Shown here: positions 34,694 to 44,589 of the stretch, one piece after another
Position numbering within the stretch: position 1 is the first letter of the stretch
Layout of the letters: each line of letters opens with the position of its first letter
DNA from: Actinoplanes sp. DH11
GTDB taxonomy: Bacteria > Actinomycetota > Actinomycetes > Mycobacteriales > Micromonosporaceae
DNA length: 64,000 nucleotides
Assembly: GCF_020873875.1 (NCBI RefSeq)
Contig: NZ_JAHWGU010000003.1
Coordinates: 310,001-374,000 of the forward strand
Direction: 5' to 3'
Translations under genes and position numbers: made by a program
Notes under the pieces: generated by a model
The model's input: the letters and a program-made list of their open reading frames with translations, nothing else
Databases searched by the model: none
What the model was told of the DNA's origin: nothing

Positions 34694-36184
34694 ATGCGCT
34701 TCACCAAGCTCGCCACGGCCCTGCTCCTGACGGCCGCCGTGACAGCCGTGCCGGCCGCTGCCGAAGCCGGGCCGGCCGTTGCCGAAGCCAGGTCGGCCGC
34801 CGCGGCCGCGACGGTCACGCCCGGCACGCCCTATGTCCTGGTCAACCGCAACAGCGGCAAGGCACTCGACGTCTACAACCTGGCCACCGGTGACGGGGCG
34901 GCGATCAATCAGTACACCCGCAACGACGGCGCCTGGCAGCAGTGGAGGTTCCTCGACTCGGGCGGTGGCTGGTACCGGGTGCAGTCGGTGCACAGCGGCA
35001 AGGTCCTCGACCTGCCCACCACCGACGACGGCATTCAGCTCGTGCAGAACACCGACCGTGGCGACGCGCGTCAGCAGTTCCGGCTCGCCGACTCGGCGGG
35101 CGGGCTGGTCCGGCTGATCAACCGGAACAGCGGCAAGGCCCTCGACGTCTGGGAGTGGCTGACCACGGACGGCGCGAAGGTCTCGCAGTACCAGGACCTG
35201 GACGGTGCCAACCAGCAGTGGCAGCTGGTGCCGCTGACCTCGGTCGCCGGCACCTTCACCAATCCGATCAAGCGGAACGGGCCGGACCCGTGGTTGCAGC
35301 GCCACAACGGCTACTACTACCTGGCCACGACGACGTGGAACTCGACGATCACGATGCGCCGGTCGGCCACACTGGCGGGTCTCGCCACCGCCGCCGACCA
35401 AGTGATCTTCAATCTGGCCGGGCGGGCCAACGGCTGCTGCAACATGTGGGCGCCGGAGTTCCATCTGATCAACGGGCGGTGGTATTTCTACTACACCGCC
35501 GGGCAGAACGTGTCGGACTACAACCCGACCCAGCGGCTGCACGTGCTGGAGTCGGCGGGCAGCGACCCGATGGGCCCGTACTCGTTCAAAGCCGATCTTG
35601 GTGCTGAGTGGGCTCTCGACGCGAGCGTGCTGCGGGTGGGGAGCAGTCTCTATCTGATGGGTACGTACAACGCGGGCGGCTCCTTCGGACAGAGCAATTT
35701 CATCCAGCGGCTGTCGAACCCGTGGACGCTGACCGGCAGCCGGGCGCGGTTGAGTTCGCCGACGCTGTCGTGGGAGCGGCAGACCGGCGCGGTCAACGAG
35801 GGCCCGGAACCGCTCTACCGCAACGGCAGGGTCATGGTGGTCTACTCGGCGTCGGCGTGCTGGGGCCCGGACTACAAGCTCGGGATGCTCACCCTGACGG
35901 GCACCGATCCGCTGAACATCGCGCACTGGACGAAGAGCCCGAACCCGGTGTTCCAGCGCAACGACGCCAACGGTGTTTTCGCGCCCGGCCACAACGGGTT
36001 CTTCAAGAGCCCGGACGGCACCGAGGACTGGATCGTCTACCACGCCAACGACTCGGCCGGCGGGGGTTGTGACATGAACCGGTCCACCCGGGCGCAGAAG
36101 TTCACCTGGAACGCGGACGGGACGCCGAACTTCGGCACCCCGGTCCGGCTCGGCGTCACACTTACCGCGCCTTCCGGGGAGTGA
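34694..36184 (+). CDS. Secreted GH43 enzyme with N-terminal ricin-type lectin domain
   Basis: A 496-residue protein: signal peptide (about 35 residues), a ricin B/CBM13-like module at about 42-185 with repeated NRNSGKALDVY and QQWRF/QQWQL units, then a GH43 catalytic domain at about 190-495 (IKRNGPDPWLQ with the base Asp, NMWAPEFH, NEGPEPLYRNG with the likely acid Glu, FAPGHNGFFKSPDG). It probably removes arabinose from arabinan or arabinoxylan while the lectin module holds the polymer. RBS TAGGAGTG overlaps the upstream stop region. It is in one operon with the endo-arabinanase. Confidence 0.9.
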   Translation: MRFTKLATALLLTAAVTAVPAAAEAGPAVAEARSAAAAATVTPGTPYVLVNRNSGKALDVYNLATGDGAAINQYTRNDGAWQQWRFLDSGGGWYRVQSVHSGKVLDLPTTDDGIQLVQNTDRGDARQQFRLADSAGGLVRLINRNSGKALDVWEWLTTDGAKVSQYQDLDGANQQWQLVPLTSVAGTFTNPIKRNGPDPWLQRHNGYYYLATTTWNSTITMRRSATLAGLATAADQVIFNLAGRANGCCNMWAPEFHLINGRWYFYYTAGQNVSDYNPTQRLHVLESAGSDPMGPYSFKADLGAEWALDASVLRVGSSLYLMGTYNAGGSFGQSNFIQRLSNPWTLTGSRARLSSPTLSWERQTGAVNEGPEPLYRNGRVMVVYSASACWGPDYKLGMLTLTGTDPLNIAHWTKSPNPVFQRNDANGVFAPGHNGFFKSPDGTEDWIVYHANDSAGGGCDMNRSTRAQKFTWNADGTPNFGTPVRLGVTLTAPSGE

Positions 36185-36193
36185 CGGACGGGA

Positions 36194-36227
36194 GCCGTCC
36201 GGGTGTGCCGAGGCGCACCCGGACGGC
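36194..36227. terminator. Perfect 12-bp hairpin, bidirectional terminator
   Basis: Positions 36194-36205 pair with 36216-36227 around a ten-base loop, between the stop of the GH43 gene (36184) and the stop of the convergent protease (36235). Confidence 0.75.
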
Positions 36228-36234
36228 CTCTTCG

Positions 36235-39054
36235 TCACGCCGGTTCGAAACCGCTCACGTGCAGCGAGAACGCCCGGATCGAGCCGGTGTCCGCGTTGGC
36301 CCGGTCGGCCACCCGCAGCGTCCACGTCCCGTCCGCGGGTGACACCCGCAGCGACGCCAGCGAGCCGTCCGGCCGCCACGTGCCGGTGAACGGCGCCGCC
36401 GCCGACAGCGCCGCGGCGAACGGTGTCGCCGCCGCGTCGTCGAAGACGGCCTGGCACAGGTTGTTGCCACCGGCACCGCCGCGGGCGAACAGGGTGGCGG
36501 TCCGGCCGTCGGGGGCGGTGAGCGTCCCGACCAGGTCACCGACGAAGGTGTGGTCCAGACCCACCGTGGGTGACGCCGCGGTGGTCGAGCACGCCGTCCC
36601 GTCGACCGAGAACGTCAGCGACGACGCGTACCCCACCCCGCTGACGTCGACGGTCGCCGCCGCCCCGGTCGGGTCGTTGTCCGGGATCGGCACGACCGGA
36701 CCGGTGTAGGCGAAGTCCCGCACGGTCGCCGACGGCTGCCCGGTCGACACCACCTCGGTGCTGGTCGTCGGCGACAGCACCCCGGCGAAGGTGGCCCGGA
36801 TCCGCAGCGTCACCGGGCGGCCCAGCGGGTAGTCGGCGGCCAGCCGCAGCGTGTAGTCACGGCTCTTGGTGGCCCCCGCGGCGATGGTGCCGTACGACCG
36901 CGCCCGCGGCGTCACGACGGCCCTCGGGTCGTCCGTCTCCACCACCACGTTCACGCCCGTCGCCGTGCCGTCACCGGCGTTGCGCACCGGCAGCGTGACG
37001 GTCGCCCGCTCACCCGGTTCCAGGTACGCGTCGCCGTCACCGGTGGCCGGGGTGACCGCCGGGGTGCCGGGCCGGACCAGCGGCTGCGGGGTGGCGCCGG
37101 TGTTGCGCAGCAGCAGGTCGGCCCGGATCACACCGTGACCGGTCCGGTTGTCGTAACCGGCCGGTGCCAGGTCCAGCGCGGTGCCGGTCAGCGCCGCGCG
37201 GATCTCGTCCCCGGTCATTCCGGGGTTGCCGGACAGGGCCAGCGCCGCGATCGCCGCGGCGTGCGGTGCGGCCGCCGACGTGCCGAAGAACGGCGCGAAG
37301 CCGGCGACGGTGGTGTTCACGCCGTCGGCGGCGGTGATGTCCGGCTTGGCGCGGACGGTTCCGCCGGTCGAGCTGAAATCACCCGGGGTGATCGGCGCGC
37401 CGTCGGCGGTGAAGAAGATCCGCCGCGGTCCGTCCGAGGTGAACCGTTCCGGCTTGGACTGCCGGGTGTGCACGTTCGGGTAGGGCCCGGCCGGGTTCGG
37501 CGGGTCGCCGTCCTCGAGGTCGAACGGCAGGGGATCCTTGGCCGGCGTCGCGGCCACCGAGAACGCGTCCACGGCGGCGCTGTGCCCGCGGCTCACCCCG
37601 GGCGTGGAGAAGCCGGTGAGCCCGTCGGCGGAATCGGCGAACCGGCCCCGGAAGGCGGACAGTTGCAGGTAGCGGTCGGCGCCGGCGTACTTCACCACGG
37701 CAAGCCGCTGTCCGTTGGTGTTGCCGGTGGCGAGAATCTCGAACGGGTCGTCGTCGCCGTTCTGCACGTCCTGCGAGAACGACGTCACGTTGCCCGCCGC
37801 GTCCAGCAGGTACAGGTCGTAGTCGTTGGCCGAGCCGAGCAGCGGGTCCGCCCACCACAGGGTGGTCACCCGGCCGGCGCTGTTCGGCGACAGCGGGTTG
37901 AACTCCTGGACGCCCGCTCCCGGGTCGAAGTCGTGGGCGTCCCCGGCGAACTTGCCGATCCCGCGGCCCGAGTCGGCGAAGTCGCCCTCCCAGTTGCCGG
38001 AGGTGCCGTCCAGGGTGTTGCCCTCGTTGCCGGCGGAGCTGAAGTAGAACGCGCCGTCGGCGGTGACGTCGTTGACCGCCTGCGCCGGCTGCCCGTCCTG
38101 GAACGGGCTCTCGTGGTAGTAGACGACGTCGTCGACGATGATGTCGCAACCGGCGGTGAACCGCAGCGCCCGGATGTTCTCGGCGAAGCTGGCCTCGCTG
38201 GTGAACGCGGTCGCGAACCCGAGCTCGGCGTTCGGCACCAGGTCGTGGATGATCTCCAGCATCGCGGTGCCCTCGTCGCCGGAACCCTCCTGGCCGGGCA
38301 GCACGTCGAGGTCGGCGGGCAGGTCGCCGGTGGCCTGGGACCCGGCGAGCGAGTCGATGCCGTCGGAGAGGGCGCACACCTTGACGCCGGTCCCGGTGAC
38401 GCGATAGCGGGTGCGTGCGGTGTCGGCGGCGTGTGTCCGGTCGCCCTCCGAGACGACCGAGCCCGATGCCGGTGCGGCCGCCCGGGTGACCGACCGGGCC
38501 GCGCGCACCGCGGTCTCGATCCGGGCCGCCTTCGCGTCCTTGGGTTCGGCCGACGGTTTCCGGGCCGGATCGGTCTGCCGTCCGCTGATCTTGCCGTGTG
38601 CGGCGTTGACGCCTGTCACGTCGGACCAGCCGGCGATGGTGGGCAGCGCGGTCAGGGGCGCCTCCACGAGCACCGTGCCGGTCTTGGCGGACGGGTGCCG
38701 GATGCCCGCGCCGGCCTTGCGGAGCCGGTCGAGCAGGGCGTCGTCGACCTGCCGGGCGTGCACCTCGACCTCGGTGGTGCCCGCCGGGGTGACCGTGACG
38801 CCGGTGGCCAGTTTCGGCAGCGTGGCGGCGGCCACCCGGTTGGTGCGTCTGCGCAGCTCGATCGCGAGACGGCTGTCAAGTTTGCGTTCGGTGGTGGTCA
38901 TCGACTTCTTGAGCTGCTGGAGCGCGGCGATCTGCGCGTACGCGCGGTCGGCGGGCTCGCCGGGTTCGCCGGCGGTGGCGGGTGCCGCGAGAGCCACGAT
39001 GGTGACGCCGGCCGTGATCACGGTCGCCGAGCGCCGGAGCAGGTGTCCGTCCAA
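36235..39054 (-). CDS. Secreted S8-family serine protease with Glu in place of the active-site His, and P-domain
   Basis: A 939-residue exported protease. Signal peptide to about residue 28; a propeptide region of about 170 residues; a subtilisin-type domain with Asp in ALSDGID, oxyanion Asn in SSAGNEGN and the nucleophile Ser in GTSAAAPHAA. Where HGT would carry the catalytic His, the sequence reads GDEGTAMLEI, so Glu replaces His. A CARD-like beta domain and a C-terminal proprotein-convertase P-domain (DHTFVGDLVGTLTAPDG, GTWTLRVAD) follow. TTG start. The protease may be of an unusual Asp-Glu-Ser type. Confidence 0.88.
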   Translation of the reverse strand: MDGHLLRRSATVITAGVTIVALAAPATAGEPGEPADRAYAQIAALQQLKKSMTTTERKLDSRLAIELRRRTNRVAAATLPKLATGVTVTPAGTTEVEVHARQVDDALLDRLRKAGAGIRHPSAKTGTVLVEAPLTALPTIAGWSDVTGVNAAHGKISGRQTDPARKPSAEPKDAKAARIETAVRAARSVTRAAAPASGSVVSEGDRTHAADTARTRYRVTGTGVKVCALSDGIDSLAGSQATGDLPADLDVLPGQEGSGDEGTAMLEIIHDLVPNAELGFATAFTSEASFAENIRALRFTAGCDIIVDDVVYYHESPFQDGQPAQAVNDVTADGAFYFSSAGNEGNTLDGTSGNWEGDFADSGRGIGKFAGDAHDFDPGAGVQEFNPLSPNSAGRVTTLWWADPLLGSANDYDLYLLDAAGNVTSFSQDVQNGDDDPFEILATGNTNGQRLAVVKYAGADRYLQLSAFRGRFADSADGLTGFSTPGVSRGHSAAVDAFSVAATPAKDPLPFDLEDGDPPNPAGPYPNVHTRQSKPERFTSDGPRRIFFTADGAPITPGDFSSTGGTVRAKPDITAADGVNTTVAGFAPFFGTSAAAPHAAAIAALALSGNPGMTGDEIRAALTGTALDLAPAGYDNRTGHGVIRADLLLRNTGATPQPLVRPGTPAVTPATGDGDAYLEPGERATVTLPVRNAGDGTATGVNVVVETDDPRAVVTPRARSYGTIAAGATKSRDYTLRLAADYPLGRPVTLRIRATFAGVLSPTTSTEVVSTGQPSATVRDFAYTGPVVPIPDNDPTGAAATVDVSGVGYASSLTFSVDGTACSTTAASPTVGLDHTFVGDLVGTLTAPDGRTATLFARGGAGGNNLCQAVFDDAAATPFAAALSAAAPFTGTWRPDGSLASLRVSPADGTWTLRVADRANADTGSIRAFSLHVSGFEPA

Positions 39055-39262
39055 TGCCTAGTCCCCCCAGTGACGTACATCTATTCGATGTCCATGGATG
39101 CTATAGGCGTTCGATGGATCTCGGACACGGTCGATCGGGGGTTGCGCGGTTGTCTCAGCGCGTTCTTCCGGTGACATTGGGTGTGGGACGGCCCTGGGCT
39201 TTTGCCGGCGGAGCCCCTACCCTCGCCCTACTGGCGAGTAACTTCGATACCGGGAGTCAACG

Positions 39263-40777
39263 ATGATCATCGGTGTACCGCGTGACCCGCAACCGGGGGA
39301 ACGCCGGGTCGCGGCGACCCCCGCCACCGTGGCGGAACTGTCCAAACTCGGCTACGACGTGGTCGTGCAGTCCGGGGCCGGCGCCGGATCCGCCTTCTCC
39401 GACGAGGCCTACGCGGGGGCCGGCGCGACGGTCGGTGACCCGTACGCCGCGGACATCGTCCTCACCGTCAACCCGCCGCCCGCCCAGCAGCTGGACAAGC
39501 TCGCCGCGGGCGCCACGCTGATCGGGATGCTCAACCCGCGGCTCGATCCCGGCCTGGTCGGCGAGCTGGCCCGCCGCCCGATCACCGCCCTGTCGATGGA
39601 CGCCGTGCCCCGCATCTCCCGGGCCCAGTCGCTCGACGTGCTGTCGTCGATGGCCAACATCGCCGGGTACCGCGCGGTCGTCGAGGCCGCGCACGCCTTC
39701 GGCCGCTTCTTCACCGGGCAGGTCACCGCCGCCGGCAAGGTCGCGCCGGCCAAGGTGCTGGTGGCGGGCGCGGGCGTCGCCGGCCTTGCGGCCATCGGCG
39801 CGGCGGGCAGTCTGGGCGCGATCGTACGGGCCACCGACCCCCGCCCCGAGGTCGCCGATCAGGTCCGCTCCCTGGGCGGCGAATACCTCCCGGTCGAGGC
39901 CGCCGACGTCGAGGTCTCGGCGACCGGCTACGCCAAGGAGATGTCCGACGACTACACCGAGCGCGCCGCCCGCCTCTACGCCGCCCAGGCCGGTGAGGTC
40001 GACATCATCATCACCACCGCGCTGATCCCCGGGAAACCGGCACCCCGCCTGATCACCGCTCCGATGGTGGCGGGCATGCGGCCCGGCAGCGTGATCGTCG
40101 ACATGGCCGCGGCCAACGGCGGCAACGTCGAAGGCACCGTCCCGGGCGAGGTCGTGGTCACCGCCAACGGCGTGACCATCATCGGGTACACCGACCTGCC
40201 CGGCCGGCTGCCCGCGCAGGCCTCCCAGCTGTACGGGACCAACCTCGTCAACCTGCTGAAGCTGATGACCCCGGAGAAGGACGGCCGGCTGGTCCTGGAC
40301 TTCGACGACGTCGTCCAGCGATCGATCACGGTCGTCCGCGACGGGTCGCTGACCTGGCCCCCGCCGCCGGTGGCGGTCTCCGCGGCACCCGTGGTCGCCC
40401 CCGCACCGCCGCCACCCCCGGCGCCCCCGAAGCGGGCCCTGCCGAAATATCCCCTGGTGGGAGCGGCGGCCGCGGCGCTCTTCCTGCTCACCGCGTTCGC
40501 GCCGGCCGCCCTGCGCGGCCACCTCACCGTCTTCGCCCTGGCCATCGTGATCGGCTACTACGTGATCGGCCACGTCCACCACGCGCTGCACACGCCACTG
40601 ATGTCGGTCACCAACGCGATCTCCGGGATCATCGTGGTCGGCGCGCTGCTCCAGATCGGTCACGGCGACGACGTGGTGACCGGCCTCGCCTTCGTGGCGA
40701 CCCTGCTGGCCAGCATCAACATCTTCGGTGGCTTCGCGGTGACCCGCCGCATGCTGGCGATGTTCTCGAGGAGCTGA
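39263..40777 (+). CDS. pntA: NAD(P) transhydrogenase subunit alpha
   Basis: A 504-residue PntA of the single-subunit layout. Residues 1-370 are the NAD(H)-binding domain I ([55 protein letters not shown]). A Pro/Ala linker near 378-398 leads to four transmembrane helices. With PntB it moves hydride between NADH and NADP+ coupled to proton entry, supplying NADPH. The stop is 2 bp before pntB. The 208-bp upstream gap holds a small CTCGCC/GGCGAG stem at 39222-39238 and no other clear signal. Confidence 0.95.
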   Translation: MIIGVPRDPQPGERRVAATPATVAELSKLGYDVVVQSGAGAGSAFSDEAYAGAGATVGDPYAADIVLTVNPPPAQQLDKLAAGATLIGMLNPRLDPGLVGELARRPITALSMDAVPRISRAQSLDVLSSMANIAGYRAVVEAAHAFGRFFTGQVTAAGKVAPAKVLVAGAGVAGLAAIGAAGSLGAIVRATDPRPEVADQVRSLGGEYLPVEAADVEVSATGYAKEMSDDYTERAARLYAAQAGEVDIIITTALIPGKPAPRLITAPMVAGMRPGSVIVDMAAANGGNVEGTVPGEVVVTANGVTIIGYTDLPGRLPAQASQLYGTNLVNLLKLMTPEKDGRLVLDFDDVVQRSITVVRDGSLTWPPPPVAVSAAPVVAPAPPPPPAPPKRALPKYPLVGAAAAALFLLTAFAPAALRGHLTVFALAIVIGYYVIGHVHHALHTPLMSVTNAISGIIVVGALLQIGHGDDVVTGLAFVATLLASINIFGGFAVTRRMLAMFSRS

Positions 40778-40779
40778 CA

Positions 40780-42228
40780 TTGACCGTCGCCGCCGCGGCC
40801 CAGGCCGCGTACATCGTCGCCGCCCTGCTGTTCATCCTGGCCCTGGCCGGGCTCTCCAAGCATGAGACCGCGAAGGCCGGCAACGCCTTCGGCATCGCCG
40901 GCATGGGCGTGGCCCTGGCCGCCACGATCGCCCTCGCGGTCACCGAGAAGATCAGTGGCACCGGGCTGATCCTGCTGCTCGTGGCCACCCTGATCGGCGC
41001 CGCCATCGGCCTGCACCGGGCCGGTAAGGTCGAGATGACCGGCATGCCGGAACTCATCGCGCTGCTGCACAGCTTCGTCGGCCTCGCCGCCGTGCTCGTC
41101 GGCTGGAACGGGTATTTGCACGTGGAGGCCGAGGCCGGCAGCCCGGAGGCCCGGGTGCTGGCGGCCCAGGGCATGCTCGGCATCCACAGTGCCGAGGTGG
41201 TGATCGGCGTCTTCATCGGCGCGGTCACCTTCACCGGCTCGATCGTCGCCTACCTCAAGCTCTCCGCGCGGATCAGTTCGAGCCCGCTCGTGCTGCCCGG
41301 CAAGAACGTCCTCAACATCGGTGCGCTTGCCGCGTTCGTCCTGCTCACCGTCTGGTTCGTGATCAACCCCGCGCTCTGGCTGCTGATCACCGTCACGGCC
41401 CTGGCGCTGCTGCTCGGCTGGCACCTGGTGGCCTCGATCGGCGGCGGCGACATGCCGGTGGTCGTGTCGATGCTCAACAGCTACTCCGGCTGGGCCGCCG
41501 CGGCCGCCGGCTTCCTGCTGGAGAACGATCTGCTGATCGTCACCGGCGCGCTCGTCGGATCCTCGGGCGCCTATCTCTCGTACATCATGTGCAAGGCGAT
41601 GAACCGCTCCTTCCTGTCGGTGATCGCCGGTGGCTTCGGCATCGAAGCCGGCCCGGCGGGGGACAGGGACTACGGCGAGCACCGGGAGATCACCGCGGAG
41701 GGCGTGGCGGACCTGCTCGCCGAGGCCGACTCGGTGGTCATCACGCCGGGGTACGGCATGGCGGTCGCCCAGGCGCAGCACGGCGTGGCCGAGCTGACCC
41801 GGGTGCTGCGCGACCGCGGCGTGACCGTGCGATTCGGCATCCACCCGGTCGCCGGCCGGTTGCCCGGTCACATGAACGTGCTGCTGGCCGAGGCCCGCGT
41901 GCCGTACGACATCGTCTGCGAGATGGACGAGATCAACGACGACTTCGCCGGTACGTCGGTCGTCCTGGTGATCGGGGCCAACGACACGGTGAACCCGGCC
42001 GCCACCGACGACCCGTCCAGCCCGATCGCCGGCATGCCGGTGCTCACCGTCTGGGAGGCGGAGCACGTGATCGTCTTCAAACGGTCGATGGCCTCCGGGT
42101 ACGCGGGCGTGCAGAACCCGCTCTTCTTCCGGGAGAACTGCGCGATGCTCTTCGGTGACGCCAAGGACCGGGTCGACGACATCCTGCGGGCCGTCACCGC
42201 CGCCACGCCCGCGGGCACCCGGCACTGA
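40780..42228 (+). CDS. pntB: NAD(P) transhydrogenase subunit beta
   Basis: A 482-residue PntB. About nine transmembrane helices occupy residues 1-285, with typical sequences [37 protein letters not shown] and [21 protein letters not shown]. The C-terminal NADP(H)-binding domain III has [39 protein letters not shown] and [12 protein letters not shown]. It forms the proton channel and NADP site of the transhydrogenase. TTG start with GAGGAG in the end of pntA, so translation is coupled. A strong hairpin follows. Confidence 0.96.
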   Translation: MTVAAAAQAAYIVAALLFILALAGLSKHETAKAGNAFGIAGMGVALAATIALAVTEKISGTGLILLLVATLIGAAIGLHRAGKVEMTGMPELIALLHSFVGLAAVLVGWNGYLHVEAEAGSPEARVLAAQGMLGIHSAEVVIGVFIGAVTFTGSIVAYLKLSARISSSPLVLPGKNVLNIGALAAFVLLTVWFVINPALWLLITVTALALLLGWHLVASIGGGDMPVVVSMLNSYSGWAAAAAGFLLENDLLIVTGALVGSSGAYLSYIMCKAMNRSFLSVIAGGFGIEAGPAGDRDYGEHREITAEGVADLLAEADSVVITPGYGMAVAQAQHGVAELTRVLRDRGVTVRFGIHPVAGRLPGHMNVLLAEARVPYDIVCEMDEINDDFAGTSVVLVIGANDTVNPAATDDPSSPIAGMPVLTVWEAEHVIVFKRSMASGYAGVQNPLFFRENCAMLFGDAKDRVDDILRAVTAATPAGTRH

Positions 42229-42279
42229 TGAGCGGCCGGTCCGCCGCCCCCGGCGGCGGCCGGTCGCCGGGGTAGGAAG

Positions 42280-42319
42280 GCGCCGGCCCGCGGGACGTGA
42301 GGGAACCGCGGGCCGGCGC
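42280..42319. terminator. Perfect 14-bp hairpin, bidirectional terminator
   Basis: Positions 42280-42293 pair with 42306-42319 around a 12-base loop, between the end of pntB (42228) and the end of the convergent anti-sigma gene (42323). Confidence 0.8.
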
Positions 42320-42322
42320 TGC

Positions 42323-43051
42323 TCAGGACGTGAGCGTGCCGCGCAACAGGCTGCGACCCGAATGCGTCGCGTCGCCGTCGTGCGGTTCGTCGCTCACGTC
42401 GACCAGGCGGTACCGATTCAGGTCGGTGCCCACCGGCACCGGCAGCACCACGTCGGGCTGCCCGGACAGGTTGCCGATCGCCACCATCTTCGTGAGGTCG
42501 TCCGGGTCGATGAGCCACACCTCGTGGAAGCCGGTGGTCAGCGGCAGGCCACGCACGTCGACGCGCATCTGCCCGTCCGCGAGCACCCGCACGTCACCGC
42601 CGGCCGCCGCCGGCACCGTCTCCAGTGGCGCCAGCGTGGCCCGGGCCAGCACCTGCTCGCCGCCCGTCCGGCCGGCCAGCCGGTCGAACACCACGGTGCC
42701 GGCGACCGCCAGCACCGCTGCCGCCGCCGCGGCCAGCACCGGCGCCAGCCAGCGGGACCGCCGCCGGTGTGCCCGGCCGCGGTGCGCCGCCAGGTCGGTG
42801 ACCGCGGCGGACCCGCCGGGGGACGCCGCGGCCGGTGCGATCTCGGCCTCGATGGCACGCCACAGGTGCTCCGGCGGCGGCGGCAGGTCCCGCAGGTCCT
42901 GGGTCTGCGCACCGATCTCGCTGACCTCGCGCAGGCTCTCGAGGTCGTACCGGCAGCCGGCGCACCCGGCCAGGTGTTCCGACTCGTCGGAGTGCTGCTG
43001 GTCCTCAGAGAGCGCGAGAAGGACCAACCGATCGGGATCCAAATGCTGCAC
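42323..43051 (-). CDS. Anti-sigma factor, RskA-type
   Basis: A 242-residue membrane-anchored anti-sigma factor. The N-terminal zinc anti-sigma domain has the HLAGCAGC motif (HxxxCxxC) near residues 26-33. One transmembrane helix (LAPVLAAAAAAVLAVAGTVVF) lies at about 101-121. The extracytoplasmic part (FHEVWLIDPDDLTKMVAIG) is the RskA C-terminal domain. It should hold the preceding sigma factor at the membrane until released by signal-dependent proteolysis or redox change. Its start overlaps the end of the sigma gene by 47 bp. Confidence 0.92.
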   Translation of the reverse strand: MQHLDPDRLVLLALSEDQQHSDESEHLAGCAGCRYDLESLREVSEIGAQTQDLRDLPPPPEHLWRAIEAEIAPAAASPGGSAAVTDLAAHRGRAHRRRSRWLAPVLAAAAAAVLAVAGTVVFDRLAGRTGGEQVLARATLAPLETVPAAAGGDVRVLADGQMRVDVRGLPLTTGFHEVWLIDPDDLTKMVAIGNLSGQPDVVLPVPVGTDLNRYRLVDVSDEPHDGDATHSGRSLLRGTLTS

Positions 43052-43583
43052 CGTCCACCTCCCATCGGCGTCGCAGGTTCGCCATTCCGCGGCGAATATG
43101 GCTCTTGACCGTACCGAGCGGGAGCCCGGTCACGGCCGCTATCTGTGGGTGCGTCAAGTCGTCGTAGAACGCCAGCTCCAGGGTGCGCCGCTGCTCGTCG
43201 GGCAACCGGCCCAGCTCGTCGGCGACGACCAGCCGGTCGACGATGCGTTCCGGGGACTCGGTCTCGTCGGCGGGCGCGGTCTGTGCCCGTACCGTCTCGG
43301 TCAACCGATCGTCGCGTGCCGCGGACCGCAACCGGTCGACGGCCTTGCGCCGCGCGATCCCGAGCAGCCAGCCCAGCATCGTGCCGCGCCCCGGGTCGAA
43401 CGTGTCCCGGCCCGTCCACGCCGCCACGAACGTCAGCTGCGTGACGTCCTCGGCGTCCGCCCGGTTACCCAGCAGACGCTGGGCGAGGTACAGGACGGCG
43501 GCGCCGTGCCGGTCGTACGCCGTACGCAATGCTTTCTCGTCGCCGTCGCGCAATCGCTCGGCGAGCTCGTCGTCGGAGCTCAA
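43005..43583 (-). CDS. ECF RNA polymerase sigma factor, SigK-like
   Basis: A 192-residue extracytoplasmic-function sigma factor. Region 2 is ALRTAYDRHGAAVLYLAQRLLGNRADAEDVTQLTF and GWLLGIARRKAVDRLR; region 4 is PDEQRRTLELAFYDDLTHPQIAAVTGLPLGTVKSHIRRGMANLR. It directs RNA polymerase to an alternative promoter set under control of the overlapping anti-sigma gene. The TTG at 43583 has a perfect AGGAGG four bases upstream; a GTG six codons earlier would cover it. It probably controls its own promoter. Confidence 0.93.
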   Translation of the reverse strand: MSSDDELAERLRDGDEKALRTAYDRHGAAVLYLAQRLLGNRADAEDVTQLTFVAAWTGRDTFDPGRGTMLGWLLGIARRKAVDRLRSAARDDRLTETVRAQTAPADETESPERIVDRLVVADELGRLPDEQRRTLELAFYDDLTHPQIAAVTGLPLGTVKSHIRRGMANLRRRWEVDGAAFGSRSVGPSRAL

Positions 43584-43618
43584 TCGACCTCCTCTCCGCA
43601 CTAATAGGTTCCTCCGGG

Positions 43619-43647
43619 TGTTCGCTCGGCACCGCCCGGATGGATGC
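43619..43647 (-). promoter_or_regulatory. Candidate ECF autoregulated promoter
   Basis: On the minus strand, GCATCC (43647-43642) and CGAACA (43624-43619) are 17 bp apart. They resemble the CATCC/CGAA-type elements of SigK-group promoters. The -10 lies 35 bp upstream of the TTG start. Autoregulation is inferred. Confidence 0.4.
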
Positions 43648-43796
43648 ACCCAATTTTTTCGTCTCCGGCCGCATCCAGCCGGCGCGGTGGTGACGAAGGA
43701 CCGGGCGTACCGGATCTCCCGCCTCGTCGATCTAGGAGTCTCGATGTCTATCCTGTGCTCGTGCCGCGCAGCCATGGTGGGTCCGGTGGGTCGGCG

Positions 43797-44582
43797 ATGA
43801 GTTCGGTGCCTACTTCGCGGCCCCCGCGGCGGGGTCTGCTGCTGGTCATGGTGGGGGTGCTGCTGGCCGGGGCGGCCGGTGTCGCGGTCTGGCAGGCGCG
43901 GCCGGAAGGGGACTTCGGTGCTCCGCCGGGGGCTACGGTGGTCGCGGGCGGTTCTGCGTCCGTGGCCGGCTCTGCGTCCGTGGCCGGCTCCTCGCCCGGG
44001 GCCGGGTCTGGGTCCGGGCCTGCGTCCGGCTCTGCTCCCGGCTCTTCGTCCGGGGCGGGTTCTCTGGGTGGGGGCGGCTCCCTGGGCGGGGCTGTGCCGG
44101 TGACCGATGGTGATCTTCCGGAGGCCGGCGCGGAGGCACCCGGCCGGTTGCGGGTGCCCGCGCTGGAGCTGGACGCCGCCGTCGACGCCGTGGGCATCGA
44201 CGCGCGGACCGGTGACTTCGCCGTGCCGCCCAGTGTGGACCGGGTGGGGTGGTACCGGTTCGGGCCCGGCTTCGCCGCGAAGGCCGGTTCCATCGTGATC
44301 GCCGGCCACGTGGACAGCGCCGACCAGGGCGACGGCGCGTTCTTCCGGCTCGGCTCGCTGGAGGAAGGTGACGTGGTGTCACTGGTCGGTCCGGGTGGCG
44401 ACGTACAAGACTTCGAGGTGACCGCACGGCAGAGATATCGGAAGGCGGCGATCCCCTTGGAGCAATACTTCGTGCGTGACGGCCCGGTGCGGCTGACGCT
44501 CATCACGTGTGGTGGGCCGTTCGATCCGGAGACCCGGCACTACCGGGACAACGTGGTGGTCACCGCGACGCCCCGGCAGTGA
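43797..44582 (+). CDS. Class F sortase
   Basis: A 261-residue exported protein. An N-terminal transmembrane anchor (GLLLVMVGVLLAGAAGVAVW) is followed by a Gly/Ser/Ala linker of about 80 residues and then the sortase beta-barrel. The catalytic His is in IAGHVDS, the Cys in LTLITCGG, and the Arg in DPETRHYRDN. Class F sortases of actinobacteria attach proteins to the cell wall. The linker contains an exact 18-bp tandem repeat (43953-43988). The ATG at 43797 is chosen; a GTG at 43761 would add 12 residues. Confidence 0.92.
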   Translation: MSSVPTSRPPRRGLLLVMVGVLLAGAAGVAVWQARPEGDFGAPPGATVVAGGSASVAGSASVAGSSPGAGSGSGPASGSAPGSSSGAGSLGGGGSLGGAVPVTDGDLPEAGAEAPGRLRVPALELDAAVDAVGIDARTGDFAVPPSVDRVGWYRFGPGFAAKAGSIVIAGHVDSADQGDGAFFRLGSLEEGDVVSLVGPGGDVQDFEVTARQRYRKAAIPLEQYFVRDGPVRLTLITCGGPFDPETRHYRDNVVVTATPRQ

Positions 44583-44589
44583 TCGGCGG

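Noticed and set aside
37135..39174. 679-codon frame antisense to the S8 protease
   Set aside because: Shadow frame with Gly/Val/Arg bias and no recognisable domain; the protease on the other strand has clear catalytic motifs.
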